From the NCBI GenBank assembly GCA_003116995.1, contig BDSL01000005.1, positions 1,500,001-1,564,000 on the forward strand: a stretch of 64,000 nt of DNA. The letters run 5' to 3'. Each line of letters starts with the position of its first letter. The stretch's first letter is position 1. The notes under the pieces were generated by a model. The model had not been told where the DNA came from, did no database searches, and saw only the letters and a program-made list of their open reading frames with translations. This stretch comes from Yamagishiella unicocca (lineage: Eukaryota > Chlorophyta > Chlorophyceae > Chlamydomonadales > Volvocaceae). Both the position numbers and the translations under genes were made by a program. This document shows positions 1-11,597 of this stretch, piece after piece.

Positions 1-325
1 CCCATACCGACCTGGCGGCCGTGCCAAGACGACCGTCATGGTGCTTACAAACGGAGCGCCCATAAAAGGCCGCTCACGACCAAGTCTTCATCATCACTCT
101 ACGGCCAAGGTCGAGAGAGAAGAACGATCAAGCTCTCTACTTATACTTTTCGGCTGTAACAGATTTCCAAGCCAGGTTCCTGGTTCCAACTGCTGGTAGC
201 TTCGGCTTGCAGTACGCCGCAGGGCACTCTCACCCACACCCGCTTCGTCTCGCGTCCTCTCTGCTTCCTAGCAAAAGGCGCCAAGTCTCCTACTCCAAAA
301 GCCCCGCTGAGCTCTACTGTCAACC
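1..325. other. 5' flank of the first gene
   Basis: No coding exon is seen here. The stretch lies directly upstream of the ATG at 326 and presumably carries the promoter and 5' UTR of the Kazal-polyproline-lectin gene. An AT-richer patch near 137-155 is the only candidate core element, and I would not call it a TATA box. Confidence 0.4.
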
Positions 326-3300
326 ATGGCTCGCCGCCACCCTTTCGCCGGTTCCTTCGCTGAGGTGGCCGCGGTGCTGGCGCTGCTGGCAGTGGTCCTG
401 GCCAGCTGGGCGCCGCAGGGTGAGTGCAGCCGCCGGTGCGGGGAAGGGAAGGAGCTCAGGGGTTGCTGGTTAGGGCTTATAACTGGGTCCGACATACAGC
501 CAGCGGGCGAAGCATGCGTGGGTCGCTGGATCTCGCCCGGGGTGCTTCGCAGCCTGCTTGCTGCGGCCTCTCGATTCCTCCCTTCCGCGGTTGAAGACTC
601 GCCGCGATGGTCACTGCGAGCTGCGGGCGCAAAGAATGGGGGCTGGCTGGAGGTCAGCACTGGGCAGTCAGATTTAGGGGCAGCACTGGGCCGCGACCGC
701 TGTCGCGACTGCACGGCACGGCGATTTCGTTTGTAGCGGACTGGCGGAATAGCAGATGTAGGCCAAAAGGCAGAACCATCGGACTGGCTTGTTGACCCTG
801 AAGAGGGATTACATAAAACGACCCTGAAGGGGGAGAAGGAGGTAACGCCGCCTGTGGCGATCAGAGGCGGTCAGTGTGGCGGGTCCCCGAGCCGACCCAC
901 TACCCCACACACCGTGATCCGTGTGCCGTACGACATTGCGTTGTTATCTTCCACCTATCCTAACCCGGGTTTTAGACCTCCCCCCCTTCCCGCCGCTGAC
1001 GTTGTACATTAGCTCACCCCCGTCCCGCGCCCCTCTCGTCCTGTGGGCCACCGGCAGGCGCCACTGCGACAAAGTACGACTGTCGCGAGTGCTCCGAGTA
1101 CGGCAAGCAATCGGTCTGTGACGAGCGTGGCAGGAAGTACGACAACGATTGCTACGCCTGGGTAGGTCTGCTCGCCGATGGATCGTTGAAACTGCGGTGC
1201 CACTGTTTGACATTTCGTACCAAGCTTTCATTGCGCTAAACGCGAAAGCTAATCAGGCACATCCCCGATGATCTTTTATCCACCCACAGTGCAAGAACAT
1301 AAAGAAGACACGGCCATGCAAGACACCCCGTAACAAGAGTCCGCCGCCGACGTCACCGAAGCCTCCGTACATGCCGGCTTCTCCGCCACCGCCCCCTCCT
1401 CCGCCTCCTCCACCACCGCCACCCCCTCCCCCTCCGCCGCCGCCGCCACCTCCGCCGCCGCCTCCGCCGCCGCCACCGCCGCCTCCGCCACCGCCGCCGC
1501 CCCCTCCTCCTCCGCCGCCCCCTCCCCCTCCTCCCCCTCCTCCGCCTCCTCCTCCCCCTCCTCCGCCCCCCCACCGCCACCGCCACCGCCCCCTCCACCA
1601 CCGCCACCACCGCCGCCCCCGCCACCGCCGCCGCCCCCTCCGCCCCCACCCCCTCCGCCGCCGCCGCCACCGCCGCCCCCTCCACCCCCTCCGCCCCCTC
1701 CACCGCCGCCGCCGCCACCACCACCACCACCCCCTCCGCCCCCGCCGCCGCCGCCGCCGCCGCCGCCTCCTCCTCCTCCTCCTCCTCCCCCCCCTCCTCC
1801 GCCACCGCCGCCTCCACCCCCTCCACCACCGCCGCCGCCGCCCCCTCCTCCGCCCCCGCCGCCGCCGCCCCCTCCACCCCCTCCGCCCCCGCCGCCACCG
1901 CCCCCTCCGCCCCCGCCGCCGCCGCCCCCGCCGCCCCCGCCGCCCCCGCCGCCGCCGCCGCCGCCTCCTCCCCTCCGCCCCCGCCGCCGCCGCCTCCCCC
2001 TCCTCCCCCGCCTCCGCCTCCTCCCCCTCCTCCCCCTCCGCCGCCTCCGCCGCCCCCTCCGCCTCCTCCTCCGCCTCCGCCCCCCCCTCCGCCTCCTCCT
2101 CCGCCGCCACCGCCCCTCCGCCGCCACCGCCCCCTCCGCCCCCTCCCCCTCCGCCGCCGCCGCCTCCTCCACCGCCGCCGCCCCCGCCGCCTCCTCCCCC
2201 TCCGCCGCCACCGCCGCCGCCACCTCCACCACCGCCGCCCCCTCCGCCCCCTCCACCACCGCCGCCCCCTCCGCCACCGCCGCCTCCGCCGCCTCCACCG
2301 CCGCCTCCTCCACCGCCGCCGCCCCCCCTCCCCCCCCTCCTCCCCCGCCTCCGCCTCCGCCACCGCCGCCGCCGCCCCCTCCTCCGCCGCCACCACCGCC
2401 GCCGCCCCCGCCGCCGCCGCCGCCGCCACCACCACCACCACCGCCACCGCCACCTCCTCCTCCTCCACCGCCGCCGCCGCCGCCTCCTCCGCCGCCACCC
2501 CCGCCGCCGCCCCCTCCGCCGCCGCCCCCTCCGCCGCCACCACCACCGCCACCGCCACCTCCTCCTCCGCCGCCGCCGCCGCCACCCCCTCCGCCGCCGC
2601 CGCCCCCGCCGCCGCCGCCGCCCCCGCCGCCGCCGCCGCCGCCTCCTCCCCCTCCGCCCCCGCCGCCGCCGCCTCCCCCTCCTCCCCCGCCTCCGCCTCC
2701 TCCCCCTCCTCCCCCTCCGCCGCCTCCGCCGCCCCCTCCGCCTCCTCCTCCGCCTCCGCCCCCCCCTCCGCCTCCTCCTCCGCCGCCACCGCCCCCTCCG
2801 CCGCCACCGCCCCCTCCGCCCCCTCCCCCTCCGCCGCCGCCGCCTCCTCCACCGCCGCCGCCCCCGCCGCCTCCTCCCCCTCCGCCGCCACCGCCGCCGC
2901 CACCTCCACCACCGCCGCCCCCTCCGCCCCCTCCACCACCGCCGCCCCCTCCGCCACCGCCGCCTCCGCCGCCTCCACCGCCGCCTCCTCCACCGCCGCC
3001 GCCCCCCCTCCCCCCCCTCCTCCCCCGCCTCCGCCTCCGCCACCGCCGCCGCCGCCCCCTCCTCCGCCGCCACCACCGCCGCCGCCCCCGCCGCCGCCGC
3101 CGCCGCCACCACCACCACCACCGCCACCGCCACCTCCTCCTCCTCCACCGCCGCCGCCGCCGCCTCCTCCGCCGCCACCCCCGCCGCCGCCCCCTCCGCC
3201 GCCGCCCCCTCCGCCGCCACCACCACCGCCACCGCCACCTCCTCCTCCGCCGCCGCCGCCGCCACCCCCTCCGCCGCCGCCGCCCCCGCCGCCGCCGCCG

Positions 3301-6279
3301 CCGCCTCCTCCCCCGCCACCTCCCCCCCCTCCCCCGCCTCCTCCCCCGCCGCCGCCTCCACCACCGCCGCCTCCGCCCCCTCCTCCACCGCCCCCGCCGC
3401 CGCCACCACCACCACCACCGCCACCTCCTCCTCCTCCGCCGCCGCCTCCTCCACCCCCTCCGCCGCCACCGCCCCCTCCACCACCGCCGCCCCCTCCGCC
3501 ACCGCCGCCGCCGCCGCCGCCGCCCCCACCGCCCCCTCCGCCCCCTCCACCGCCGCCGCCCCCTCCGCCGCCGCCACCGCCTCCTCCTCCGCCGCCGCCG
3601 CCGCCTCCTCCCCCGCCGCCGCCGCCGCCTCCTCCCCCGCCACCTCCCCCTCCGCCGCCGCCGCCTCCACCGCCCCCTCCACCGCCGCCGCCCCCTCCGC
3701 CGCCGCCACCGCCTCCTCCTCCTCCTCCGCCGCCGCCTCCTCCCCCGCCGCCGCCGCCTCCTCCCCCGCCGCCGCCGCCGCCTCCTCCCCCGCCACCTCC
3801 CCCTCCACCACCGCCGCCTCCACCGCCCCCTCCGCCCCCACCTCCGCCGCCGCCGCCTCCACCGCCCCCTCCACCGCCTCCTCCTCCGCCGCCGCCGCCG
3901 CCTCCTCCCCGCCGCCGCCGCCGCCTCCTCCCCCGCCACCTCCCCCTCCACCGCCGCCGCCTCCACCGCCCCCTCCGCCCCCACCTCCGCCGCCGCCGCC
4001 TCCACCACCACCACCGCCTCCCCCACCGCCCCCTCCGCCGCCGCCGCCCCCGCCGCCGCCGCCCCCTCCGCCGCCGCCCCCGCCGCCGCCGCCCCCTCCG
4101 CCGCCACCACCACCGCCACCGCCACCTCCTCCTCCTCCGCCGCCGCCGCCACCCCCTCCGCCGCCGCCGCCCCCGCCGCCGCCATCGCCGCCTCCTCCCC
4201 CGCCACCTCCCCCCCTCCCCCGCCTCCTCCCCCGCCGCCGCCTCCACCACCGCCGCCTCCGCCCCCTCCTCCACCGCCCCCGCCGCCGCCACCACCACCA
4301 CCACCGCCACCTCCTCCTCCGCCGCCGCCGCCTCCTCCACCCCCTCCGCCGCCACCGCCCCCTCCACCACCGCCGCCCCCTCCGCCACCGCCGCCGCCGC
4401 CGCCGCCGCCCCCACCGCCCCCTCCGCCCCCTCCACCGCCGCCGCCCCCTCCGCCGCCGCCACCGCCTCCTCCTCCGCCGCCGCCGCCGCCTCCTCCCCC
4501 GCCGCCGCCGCCGCCTCCTCCCCCGCCACCTCCCCCTCCGCCGCCGCCGCCTCCACCGCCCCCTCCACCGCCGCCGCCCCCTCCGCCGCCGCCACCGCCT
4601 CCTCCTCCTCCTCCTCCGCCGCCTCCTCCCCCGCCGCCGCCGCCGCCTCCTCCCCCGCCACCTCCCCCTCCACCACCGCCGCCTCCACCGCCCCCTCCGC
4701 CCCCACCTCCGCCGCCGCCGCCTCCACCGCCCCCTCCACCGCCGCCGCCCCCTCCGCCGCCGCCACCGCCTCCTCCTCCTCCGCCGCCGCCGCCTCCTCC
4801 CCCGCCGCCGCCGCCGCCTCCTCCCCCGCCACCTCCCCCTCCACCGCCGCCGCCTCCACCGCCCCCTCCGCCCCCACCTCCGCCGCCGCCGCCTCCACCA
4901 CCACCACCGCCTCCCCCACCGCCCCCTCCGCCGCCGCCGCCCCCGCCGCCGCCGCCACCGCCTCCTCCTCCTCCCCCGCCGCCACCTCCTCCTCCTCCGC
5001 CGCCGCCGCCCCCGCCGCCGCCGCCCCCGCCGCCGCCGCCGCCCCCGCCGCCCCCTCCGCCCCCTCCTCCGCCGCCGCCCCCTCCGCCGCCGCCCCCTCC
5101 GCCGCCGCCGCCCCCGCCGCCCCCTCCGCCCCCTCCTCCGCCGCCGCCCCCTCCGCCGCCGCCACCGCCTCCTCCTCCTCCCCCGCCTCCTCCTCCTCCT
5201 CCGCCGCCACCGCCTCCTCCTCCTCCCCCGCCGCCACCTCCTCCGCCGCCGCCCCCTCCGCCGCCGCCGCCGCCTCCACCACCGCCGCCTCCGCCCCCTC
5301 CTCCTCCGCCGCCCCCGCCGCCGCCACCACCACCACCACCGCCACCTCCTCCTCCTCCTCCGCCGCCTCCACCGCCCCCTCCGCCCCCTCCACCGCCGCC
5401 GCCTCCTCCCCCTCCACCGCCGCCCCCGCCGCCCCCTCCGCCGCCGCCGCCTCCACCACCGCCGCCTCCACCGCCGCCGCCACCTCATTATTCGCAAGGT
5501 AAATACTGAACATCTGTGCGCACTTCAGTCCAGCGACCATCCATGGGATGCAATTGGGCTGCCGCCCTGCACATGTAGCCCACACTGACCAGCTGCCCTC
5601 ATCTGCCGACTCCTCCACCCACCCCCGGGGGCTCTCTCCAGTACACCTGCTGCCGCTAGTAGACCCATACCACCAGGCACACACGCACCCGCCCGCTCTT
5701 ACCCGTCTGTCCCGCCCGCAGGCATCATGATCTCGACCATCAAGAACACAGTCTACTCTGTCAACACGACAGCGAAGCTCACGTACGCCCAGGCGCAGTC
5801 GTACTGCAGCAAGCAAGGAGCCGTTCTGGCCAAGATGAACCAGAAGGACACCAAAGGTTTGTGCGATGCGGCGGGGGGGAGGGGTGCAATTACGTGCAAC
5901 GCGCATGCATGCTATTTTACCATCCAAAAGTGTGGTTTTTTTTACCTATTCACCGGTTAGCGGTTAGTTACCGGTTGTGTGTCTGAGTCCGGCTTGCCTC
6001 CCACCTCCCAACCGTTCTCCGTTTCCAATGTCGTGTAACCGGGTCCTTATGCACCCCCCCAACTCACCGAGCGCAGTTGCGCTGGAGCAGCTTTGCTCGT
6101 CCAAGGGCAAGGACTGCTGGTACGGCATCAAGCGCGTTGGCAAGGACTCCTGCCCTCTCTTCAGCGGCCGCAAAGCTGCGCTGTCGACCGCGCCCTGCAG
6201 CAACAGGGCGTACGCCGTGTGCGCCACGCCGCTCAAAAAATGGAACAAGAAGGACGGTTCCTACTACACCAAGCCCTGA
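326..6279 (+). CDS. Secreted Kazal-like / polyproline rod / C-type-lectin-like protein (long paralogue)
   Basis: Five exons: 326-419, 1058-1161, 1290-5498, 5722-5856, 6077-6279. Exon 1 encodes a signal peptide with a hydrophobic Ala/Val/Leu core (from MARRHPFAG). Exon 2 and the start of exon 3 encode a Kazal-like module with spacing C-x2-C-x8-C-x10-C-x3-C-x8-C (KYDNDCYAWC). Exon 3 is then almost pure CCN proline codons for about 4.1 kb. Exons 4-5 encode a C-type-lectin-like fold (YAQAQSYC, DCWYGI, AYAVCATP) with six Cys. Likely an extracellular-matrix or cell-wall hydroxyproline-rich glycoprotein; ligand and inhibitor activity are unknown. The frame entering exon 3 (CKNIKKTRPC) and the frame leaving it (PHYSQ) differ: summed exon length is 4745 nt, not a multiple of three. 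Either C-run indels in the sequence or a broken gene must be assumed. Splice phases match the intact paralogue at 8819-11597. Confidence 0.8.
1371..5482 (+). repeat. CCN (proline-codon) low-complexity tract, 4.1 kb
   Basis: The plus strand is nearly all CCG, CCT, CCC and CCA triplets. Shifted by one base it reads Arg/His/Leu/Pro, and shifted by two Ala/Ser/Thr/Pro, so no stop can occur on this strand. The reverse strand reads GGN, GNG or NGG and also lacks stops. The triplet phase changes several times, usually at C-runs (for example near 1567, 1970, 2113 and 3008). I see no GT dinucleotide, so an intron cannot restore the frame. The very long minus-strand reading frames over this tract are artefacts of composition. 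Confidence 0.9.
1950..3300 (+). repeat. Tandem duplication inside the proline tract (period 678-680 bp)
   Basis: The block starting near 1964 recurs from 2642. The offset between copies is 678 bp at the left, 679 by about 2101/2780 and 680 by 2321/3001. Two single C residues (near 1970 and 2113 in copy 1) therefore account for the whole difference. Copy 2 stays in one proline frame across those points and copy 1 does not. Confidence 0.75.
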
Positions 6280-8818
6280 GCACGAACCAAGTTGGATGGC
6301 TGTAGTTCATGGATGCGCTTACGCGCAGTTTCCTCAGATGTATGTACGCCGTATTCGCATTATGTATGACGAGACTCGCTATCGTACGTGATCTTTCGGT
6401 TCGCCTTAAATCATGCCCTACCCATGTATGTCCGTGATCACAGCAATCACTGTATTTTGATATGTCGTATAATTTTGTGCTTTTGTGCACTTTATAGCTG
6501 AATTTCGCTTGCTCGCTTTAAGGGGCTTGATTGATGCGATGAGCGCGGTATCTTTAACCAGCAGGAACCAGCTGCTGCTCACCTACCTGTCGCATATAGT
6601 AGTAGTCGTTACATACACATTGCGGATGTCATGTGCCTCATCATCGTTAGGATATTGTCATCGGAGGCCGGTTCGGTTTGTTTTTCGTACTTGTTTGGCT
6701 GGTGCCGGCCGGGTGGCTGGATCGCTTGGAGAGCTCTTGACCGGGGGGCTACGTACAGTTCGTTATAATGGGCAGTTAATCAACCGCATTGCTGAGCTGG
6801 GTAGGGTGCATGAAACGAGTAGTGGTACGGGTGTTCTTACATGGGACGTGCTGACTTAGCTACGTAAAATTGTCATTCAGGACGATCGATGATGATACAC
6901 ATACAAGACGGCAGTTTGTAGCATACGGTCGCAGTAATACCGGTAGTGAACCATTAGTCCGTTGCTTTGGAACCTTGATGCCTGTCTCAGCATACCGAAG
7001 GTTCTCATTATCAGCGTTGCTTTTCCGGGCCTGTGGTGAAGCTGGTTCTGGGCTACCGGTCGCTGCGACCGCCTATAACCGATCTCAAATACTCCGCCTG
7101 GGTTCGTCGTCTTAAAATATCGACGGCATGTAATACTACCCTATGCCATTGAAGTCTTGCCATTGCATCGTACTTGAGTCTTGCTACTCTTCCCACCCTG
7201 GACTTCCTATCATCGGAAGGACAGGGAGTGCGTATGTGCGGTCCAGTCCCAAACGGATGGGCACATTCAGGGGCTTGGCAGCTTTGGTGTACCCCGTTGA
7301 CGCAGCCGAAGGCCCTCCCTGGAGTTCGCTCGGGAATGACTGCATTCGCGGGGCAGCTCTCAGCCTGCATTGCAACCACTATAACGTTTAGTCCTCTGCA
7401 TGATCTGCCTCTTTGGGTCGTAGCTAGTGCAGGGGCGGGCGACGTACGTTTTGGCTATCAAGAGTGGCTGCCTGTGCTCCCGGTGGGGTGTCCATCCAGT
7501 GCCGGGTGTACCGCTGCGGCTGTTGTCAGCTCGCGTCCTTGCTCCCCCCCAACGCGCCCCTTCGTCCACCAATGCTTTGTTCTCCCCCCCCCCCAACGCT
7601 TTGTTCCCCCAACAACGCGCCCCTTCTTCCACCAGCATCTTATTATTTGTCGGGCCAATTCATTCCGGTTTGCTCTAGCTGGGGGTATTTCCTCCATCTT
7701 ACCTGCAGGAACGAGGGGGCCATGCCTCTGGCATGCCTTAACATCACATTTCCCTTCCGGGTCGTCCGGGTCGTGGCAAGGGTCACTGCGACTCGCCGAA
7801 GGGGACCACCGCGGGTCCCTAGAATGAAGCTATTGCTGGGCTTTTAGTATTACGTTGCGTTTTCGTTTCCTTACTGGCTGGGGTGCAGCAGTAAAACGTC
7901 GTCTGTCCGTCATTCGGCGTTACAGGTGGTATACACTGCGCTCTTGCACGCGCGACATCTCGTCCCTTTCGCGCCAACGCACACACCGAAAGCGCGGGCT
8001 TCGAGTCTGCACGACATCGCCGCCGTACATCCACCGGCGCGAGCGGGAGGCTTGTGAACGGGGCGGCGCTTGTCGCCTAACGAACTCTCTCCCGGTGCAA
8101 GACAACCGGGCGCTGTCATCTGCCTCTACCTGCCACATCGCAGTTGCATATCATTGCATCAGGAAAATTACGTTGCACGTTGTACGGCCCCGACAACCAC
8201 TTAACCACGCCAGCTGTCGGAACCAAGGCACCATGGGGACGGACCTCCATTGATGCGGGCGGGCCCCTATCTCTCGACGTTTAGTACTCCAGCCGGGACT
8301 CTAACAGCAAGGCGGCAACGGACGGCCCCGGCCACTTGCATCGTGGCCGGCACATGGGGCAGATCACTGCGCCGACAACGTGGGTTGTAACTACCGGTAG
8401 CCGCAGGTGTCAGGAAACCCACACGACAGCAAAAAAGCACCGTGGCTTTTGCGATCGGTAACAATGCTAACGTTAATACATCACACCTTAGGAAAGCACA
8501 GGAGCGGAGCATTGCTCAACGCGTCCTGACATCACAACAGCATATCCCATAACAGATTAAGATGGCTCTCCCCCTTTTGGTCCGGAACCCACTGTATCAA
8601 GTACTTACTACCAGGCTAAGATGATTGGTCACAGCCATCCATGGGCCACAGCCAGCCAGCTCCCAAGACAACGACGGCAAGCGTACGCTTTAGTTCACGA
8701 TGGAGGAGGTCACGTGTGATGGAGACATCGGCACTGCAGCGCGGGCAAAGGCGTTTACTTCACACTGGGGTCACGACCCCTCCTTGCGCAGTGCTGTACG
8801 ACACGTCCGTACGATGAC
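6280..8818. other. Tail-to-tail intergenic region between the two lectin paralogues
   Basis: Contains the 3' UTRs of the two convergent paralogues and no convincing exon. Candidate TGTAA poly(A) signals lie at 7129-7133 (plus) and 7920-7924 (TTACA, for the minus gene), each about 850-900 nt after its stop. A short imperfect duplication with C-runs sits at about 7545-7645. One degenerate copy of the GGAACCCACTGTA dispersed motif lies near 8578-8596. Confidence 0.5.
7129..7133 (+). promoter_or_regulatory. Candidate poly(A) signal TGTAA
   Basis: TGTAA, the usual volvocine poly(A) hexamer equivalent, lies 850 nt after the stop of the long lectin gene. A five-base match is weak evidence by itself. 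Confidence 0.3.
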
Positions 8819-11597
8819 TCAGCCGAGCAGCCCCTGGATGATGTTGAGCGCGCCCGCCTGATTGTTTCTGAGCGGGATGGCGCACACGGCGTTGGCGGCG
8901 AAGGAGCAGGGCGCTGCCGCCGGCAGGGCGTTGCCGCCGAGGATGGGGCAGTAGGTGTTGCCGATGAGGTTGCCGCTCAGCCAGCAGTTGAGGCCCTGGG
9001 CCAGGCAGAGCTGCTGCAGCGCCACTGCGTTGGTGCGAAGAGATAAGTGAAGGAGAACGGGTTAGTGTGCAAGTCCGTTCGGTGTCCATTTGTTGGTATT
9101 CGTTTGGTATCCGTCTGGTGTCCGTTTGGTGTTCGTTGGTGTTCGGTTTGTGTTCCGAGCTTCACACTTTCCCCCCTGGGTGCTTCCACTTGGCCCCTTT
9201 CCCCTCCCTGTAGGAGGACGACAATGAACCCGGAACACGGCCATGTGCCGGCACCGCGATAGCGGCCGCCTCGATGCCAACCCACCGTTGCCGTCCTTCT
9301 TGTTCCACTGCGCGAGCTTGCCGCCCTTCTTGGCGCAAAAAGCCTTGGCCTTGGGGAACGGCAGCGGCGGCACCACGTCGAAGGCGAAGCCCTGGATGAT
9401 CAGCACGTCTGTCGAGGGGGATTGAGAGGAAACGTGTATGTCCACACTTAAGAGATGGATGCCCAATGACGGCGGTCGAGTGTAGAGCGGGAGAGGGAGC
9501 GGGGGAAATGGGCTGAACTACAGGGCGTTCAGCCCGCGGGGGAAAGCGGGCGCGCGTGGGGCGTGCAGGGGCGGGAGGGATGGGGCAGCGTGTGTGTTTC
9601 GATCACAGCTTCATGCCAAAGCACATCCCGGGGTCAGCGCGCAGGGATATCAGTTGGTGGTGGGGTCTCCGAGCGCTATACGACTTCTTGCCGGCTTCAC
9701 GCCGTACGGCTGGCTGGCACATCCGCTACTACCGCTCGACAACCGGGGGCTTACCGGGTTGCTTCTTGGGAGGCGGAGGGGGCGGCGGAGGCGGCGGAGG
9801 CGGGGGAGGCGGCGGCGGCGGCGGGGGAGGAGGAGGAGGAGGCGGCGGCGGGGGAGGAGGAGGTAGGGGAGGCGGAGGTGGGGGAGGAGGAGGTGGCGGC
9901 GGCGACGGAGGGGGCGGGGGAGGCGGCGGCGGGGCAGGCGGAGGTGGGGGAGGAGGAGGCGGAGGAGGAGGAGGAGGAGGCGGAGGAGGAGGAGGAGGCG
10001 GTGGGGGAGGAGGAGGCGGGGGCGGGGGAGGAGGAGGAGGAGGCGGCGGCGGGGGAGGAGGAGGCGGCGGCGGCGGCGGCGGGGGAGGAGGAGGCGGAGG
10101 AGGAGGAGGTGGGGGAGGAGGAGGTGGTGGCGGCGACGGGGGAGGCGGGGGAGGCGGCGGCGGGGCAGGCGGAGGTGGGGGAGGAGGAGGTGGCGACGGC
10201 GGGGCAGGCGGAGGTGGTGGAGGCGGAGGCGGCGGAGGCGGGGGGGGAGGAGACGGGGGAGGCGGAGGAGGCGGCGGCGGGGAAGGAGGAAGCGGCGGCG
10301 GCGGGGGAGGAGGCGGCGGAGGAGGAGGGGGAGGAGGCGGCGGCGGCGGCGGGGGAGGAGGCGGCGGCGGCGGCGGGGGAGGCGACGGCGGCGGCGATGC
10401 CCGGTACACTCGCGTGCATGGGTATACCCTCACCTTGTTACACTGCAACAGGTAAATGGGCGGGGCGGGCGGGGTGGGAACCAAACTTGAAAAGGGGAAG
10501 AAGACGTGTATGAGGAACCCGCCGAGGGACGCAGTCGACCAGCGGGCTTCTGGCCCAGCAGGAGGGGCCCCTGCGAGGACAGCCGAGCGCGAATGTGCTG
10601 GCTGGCATCGTCCTGCCACAACCGTGTGCCGCACGGACGCGGCGTCCCTCCTCCTCCGCCCCCGCCCCTGCCCCTCCGACCATCCCCTCCAACCTGTTGC
10701 GAATCAGCGTCCACAGAAATACGTTCAGAACGCCCAGTCATCCCTCCCGTGCGTACGACTAAACGCCCAGTCACCCCCCCTCCCTCCCGTACGTACGTCT
10801 AAATGCCTCTACACTAGTCCTGCCTGCTTGCTGCAAGGGCGCGCACCGGCCCCTCGCATACCGCAGAGACGGGACGCGCAGAGCGAGGCAGAGAGGGGGC
10901 AGAGCGAGGCTGCGGGCCTAGTTTGGTTCCAAAATATCTTTCCTCTCTTACGCGGTCTTATGAACATCGCGATTCAACGCCGTAAAGCGTAGGTTCGCCG
11001 CCGCGTCTTGGGAGTCGACCCACCGAGGCATAGCACGCGTTGTCGTACTTCTTGCCGAGCCCGTCGCACACCGGCCTCGTGCCGTACTGGGAGCAGTGCT
11101 TGCAGTCCGTCTTCCACGCGGAGGCGCCTGTCCAGGGAGGGGCGGCGCGGCGTGTGTGCGTGTGTGTGTGTGAGGGGGCTAAGTGCATTTTTAAAGGTGG
11201 TGTCGTCAGGCTCGCCCGGGTGCCGACGGCGCGGACACGCTCGGTCACCCAGGCACCCTCCGCGTAGGTCAGCAGCACATCCTCCGGCGTACAGTCCTGT
11301 ACGGTGCGGCTCGGCAGGACCAAGTGCTATGTGGGGCGGCCGGCGTGGCAACAACGGCCGGCGCCGGTGCTGCTGCAGTTACGGGGCTTCTGGTTGTCCC
11401 TCCCTGGAGTTGTCGCAACCCACCTAGTGGCACTGCCACGCCTCCAGGGAAGCCGGCGCGCCTAATGGTGTGCCCCGCCCCAGCCACCGTGCCCCTCCCT
11501 GGAGCGGTCGCCACCCACCCATCGGCACGCAGCTGGCTAGCACCAGCGCCGCCAGCGCCACCACCGCCGCCGTACTGGACGAGTAGCGGAGAGCCAT
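8819..11597 (-). CDS. Secreted Kazal-like / polyproline rod / C-type-lectin-like protein (short, intact paralogue)
   Basis: Five exons on the minus strand: 11597-11519, 11127-11024, 10442-9755, 9408-9286, 9024-8819. They total 1200 nt, giving 399 aa with every phase consistent. Residues 1-26 are a signal peptide (MALRYSSSTAAVV...). A Kazal-like module follows with C-x2-C-x8-C-x10-C-x3-C-x7-C (KKYDNACYASC). Next is a proline rod of about 200 residues with few Ser/Ala/Leu interruptions, ending KKQPG. The C-type-lectin-like domain follows (PKAKAFCAKKGGKLAQW, NCWLSG, AANAVCAIPL). Exon 2 is 104 nt in both paralogues, and all four intron phases are the same as in the gene at 326-6279. The two genes are therefore an inverted duplicate, tail to tail. 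An in-frame upstream ATG at 11630 exists, but 11597 starts the hydrophobic signal directly and matches the paralogue. Confidence 0.88.

Noticed and set aside
1253..5927. Giant minus-strand frames rich in Arg/Trp/Gly, Ala/Glu/Val and polyglycine
   Set aside because: They are complements of the CCN tract, which is stop-free by composition; the plus strand has signal peptide, splice sites and a paralogue.
9556..10513. Plus-strand polyglycine and Ala/Glu-rich frames
   Set aside because: Antisense of the proline rod of the intact minus-strand lectin gene, whose five exons join in phase.
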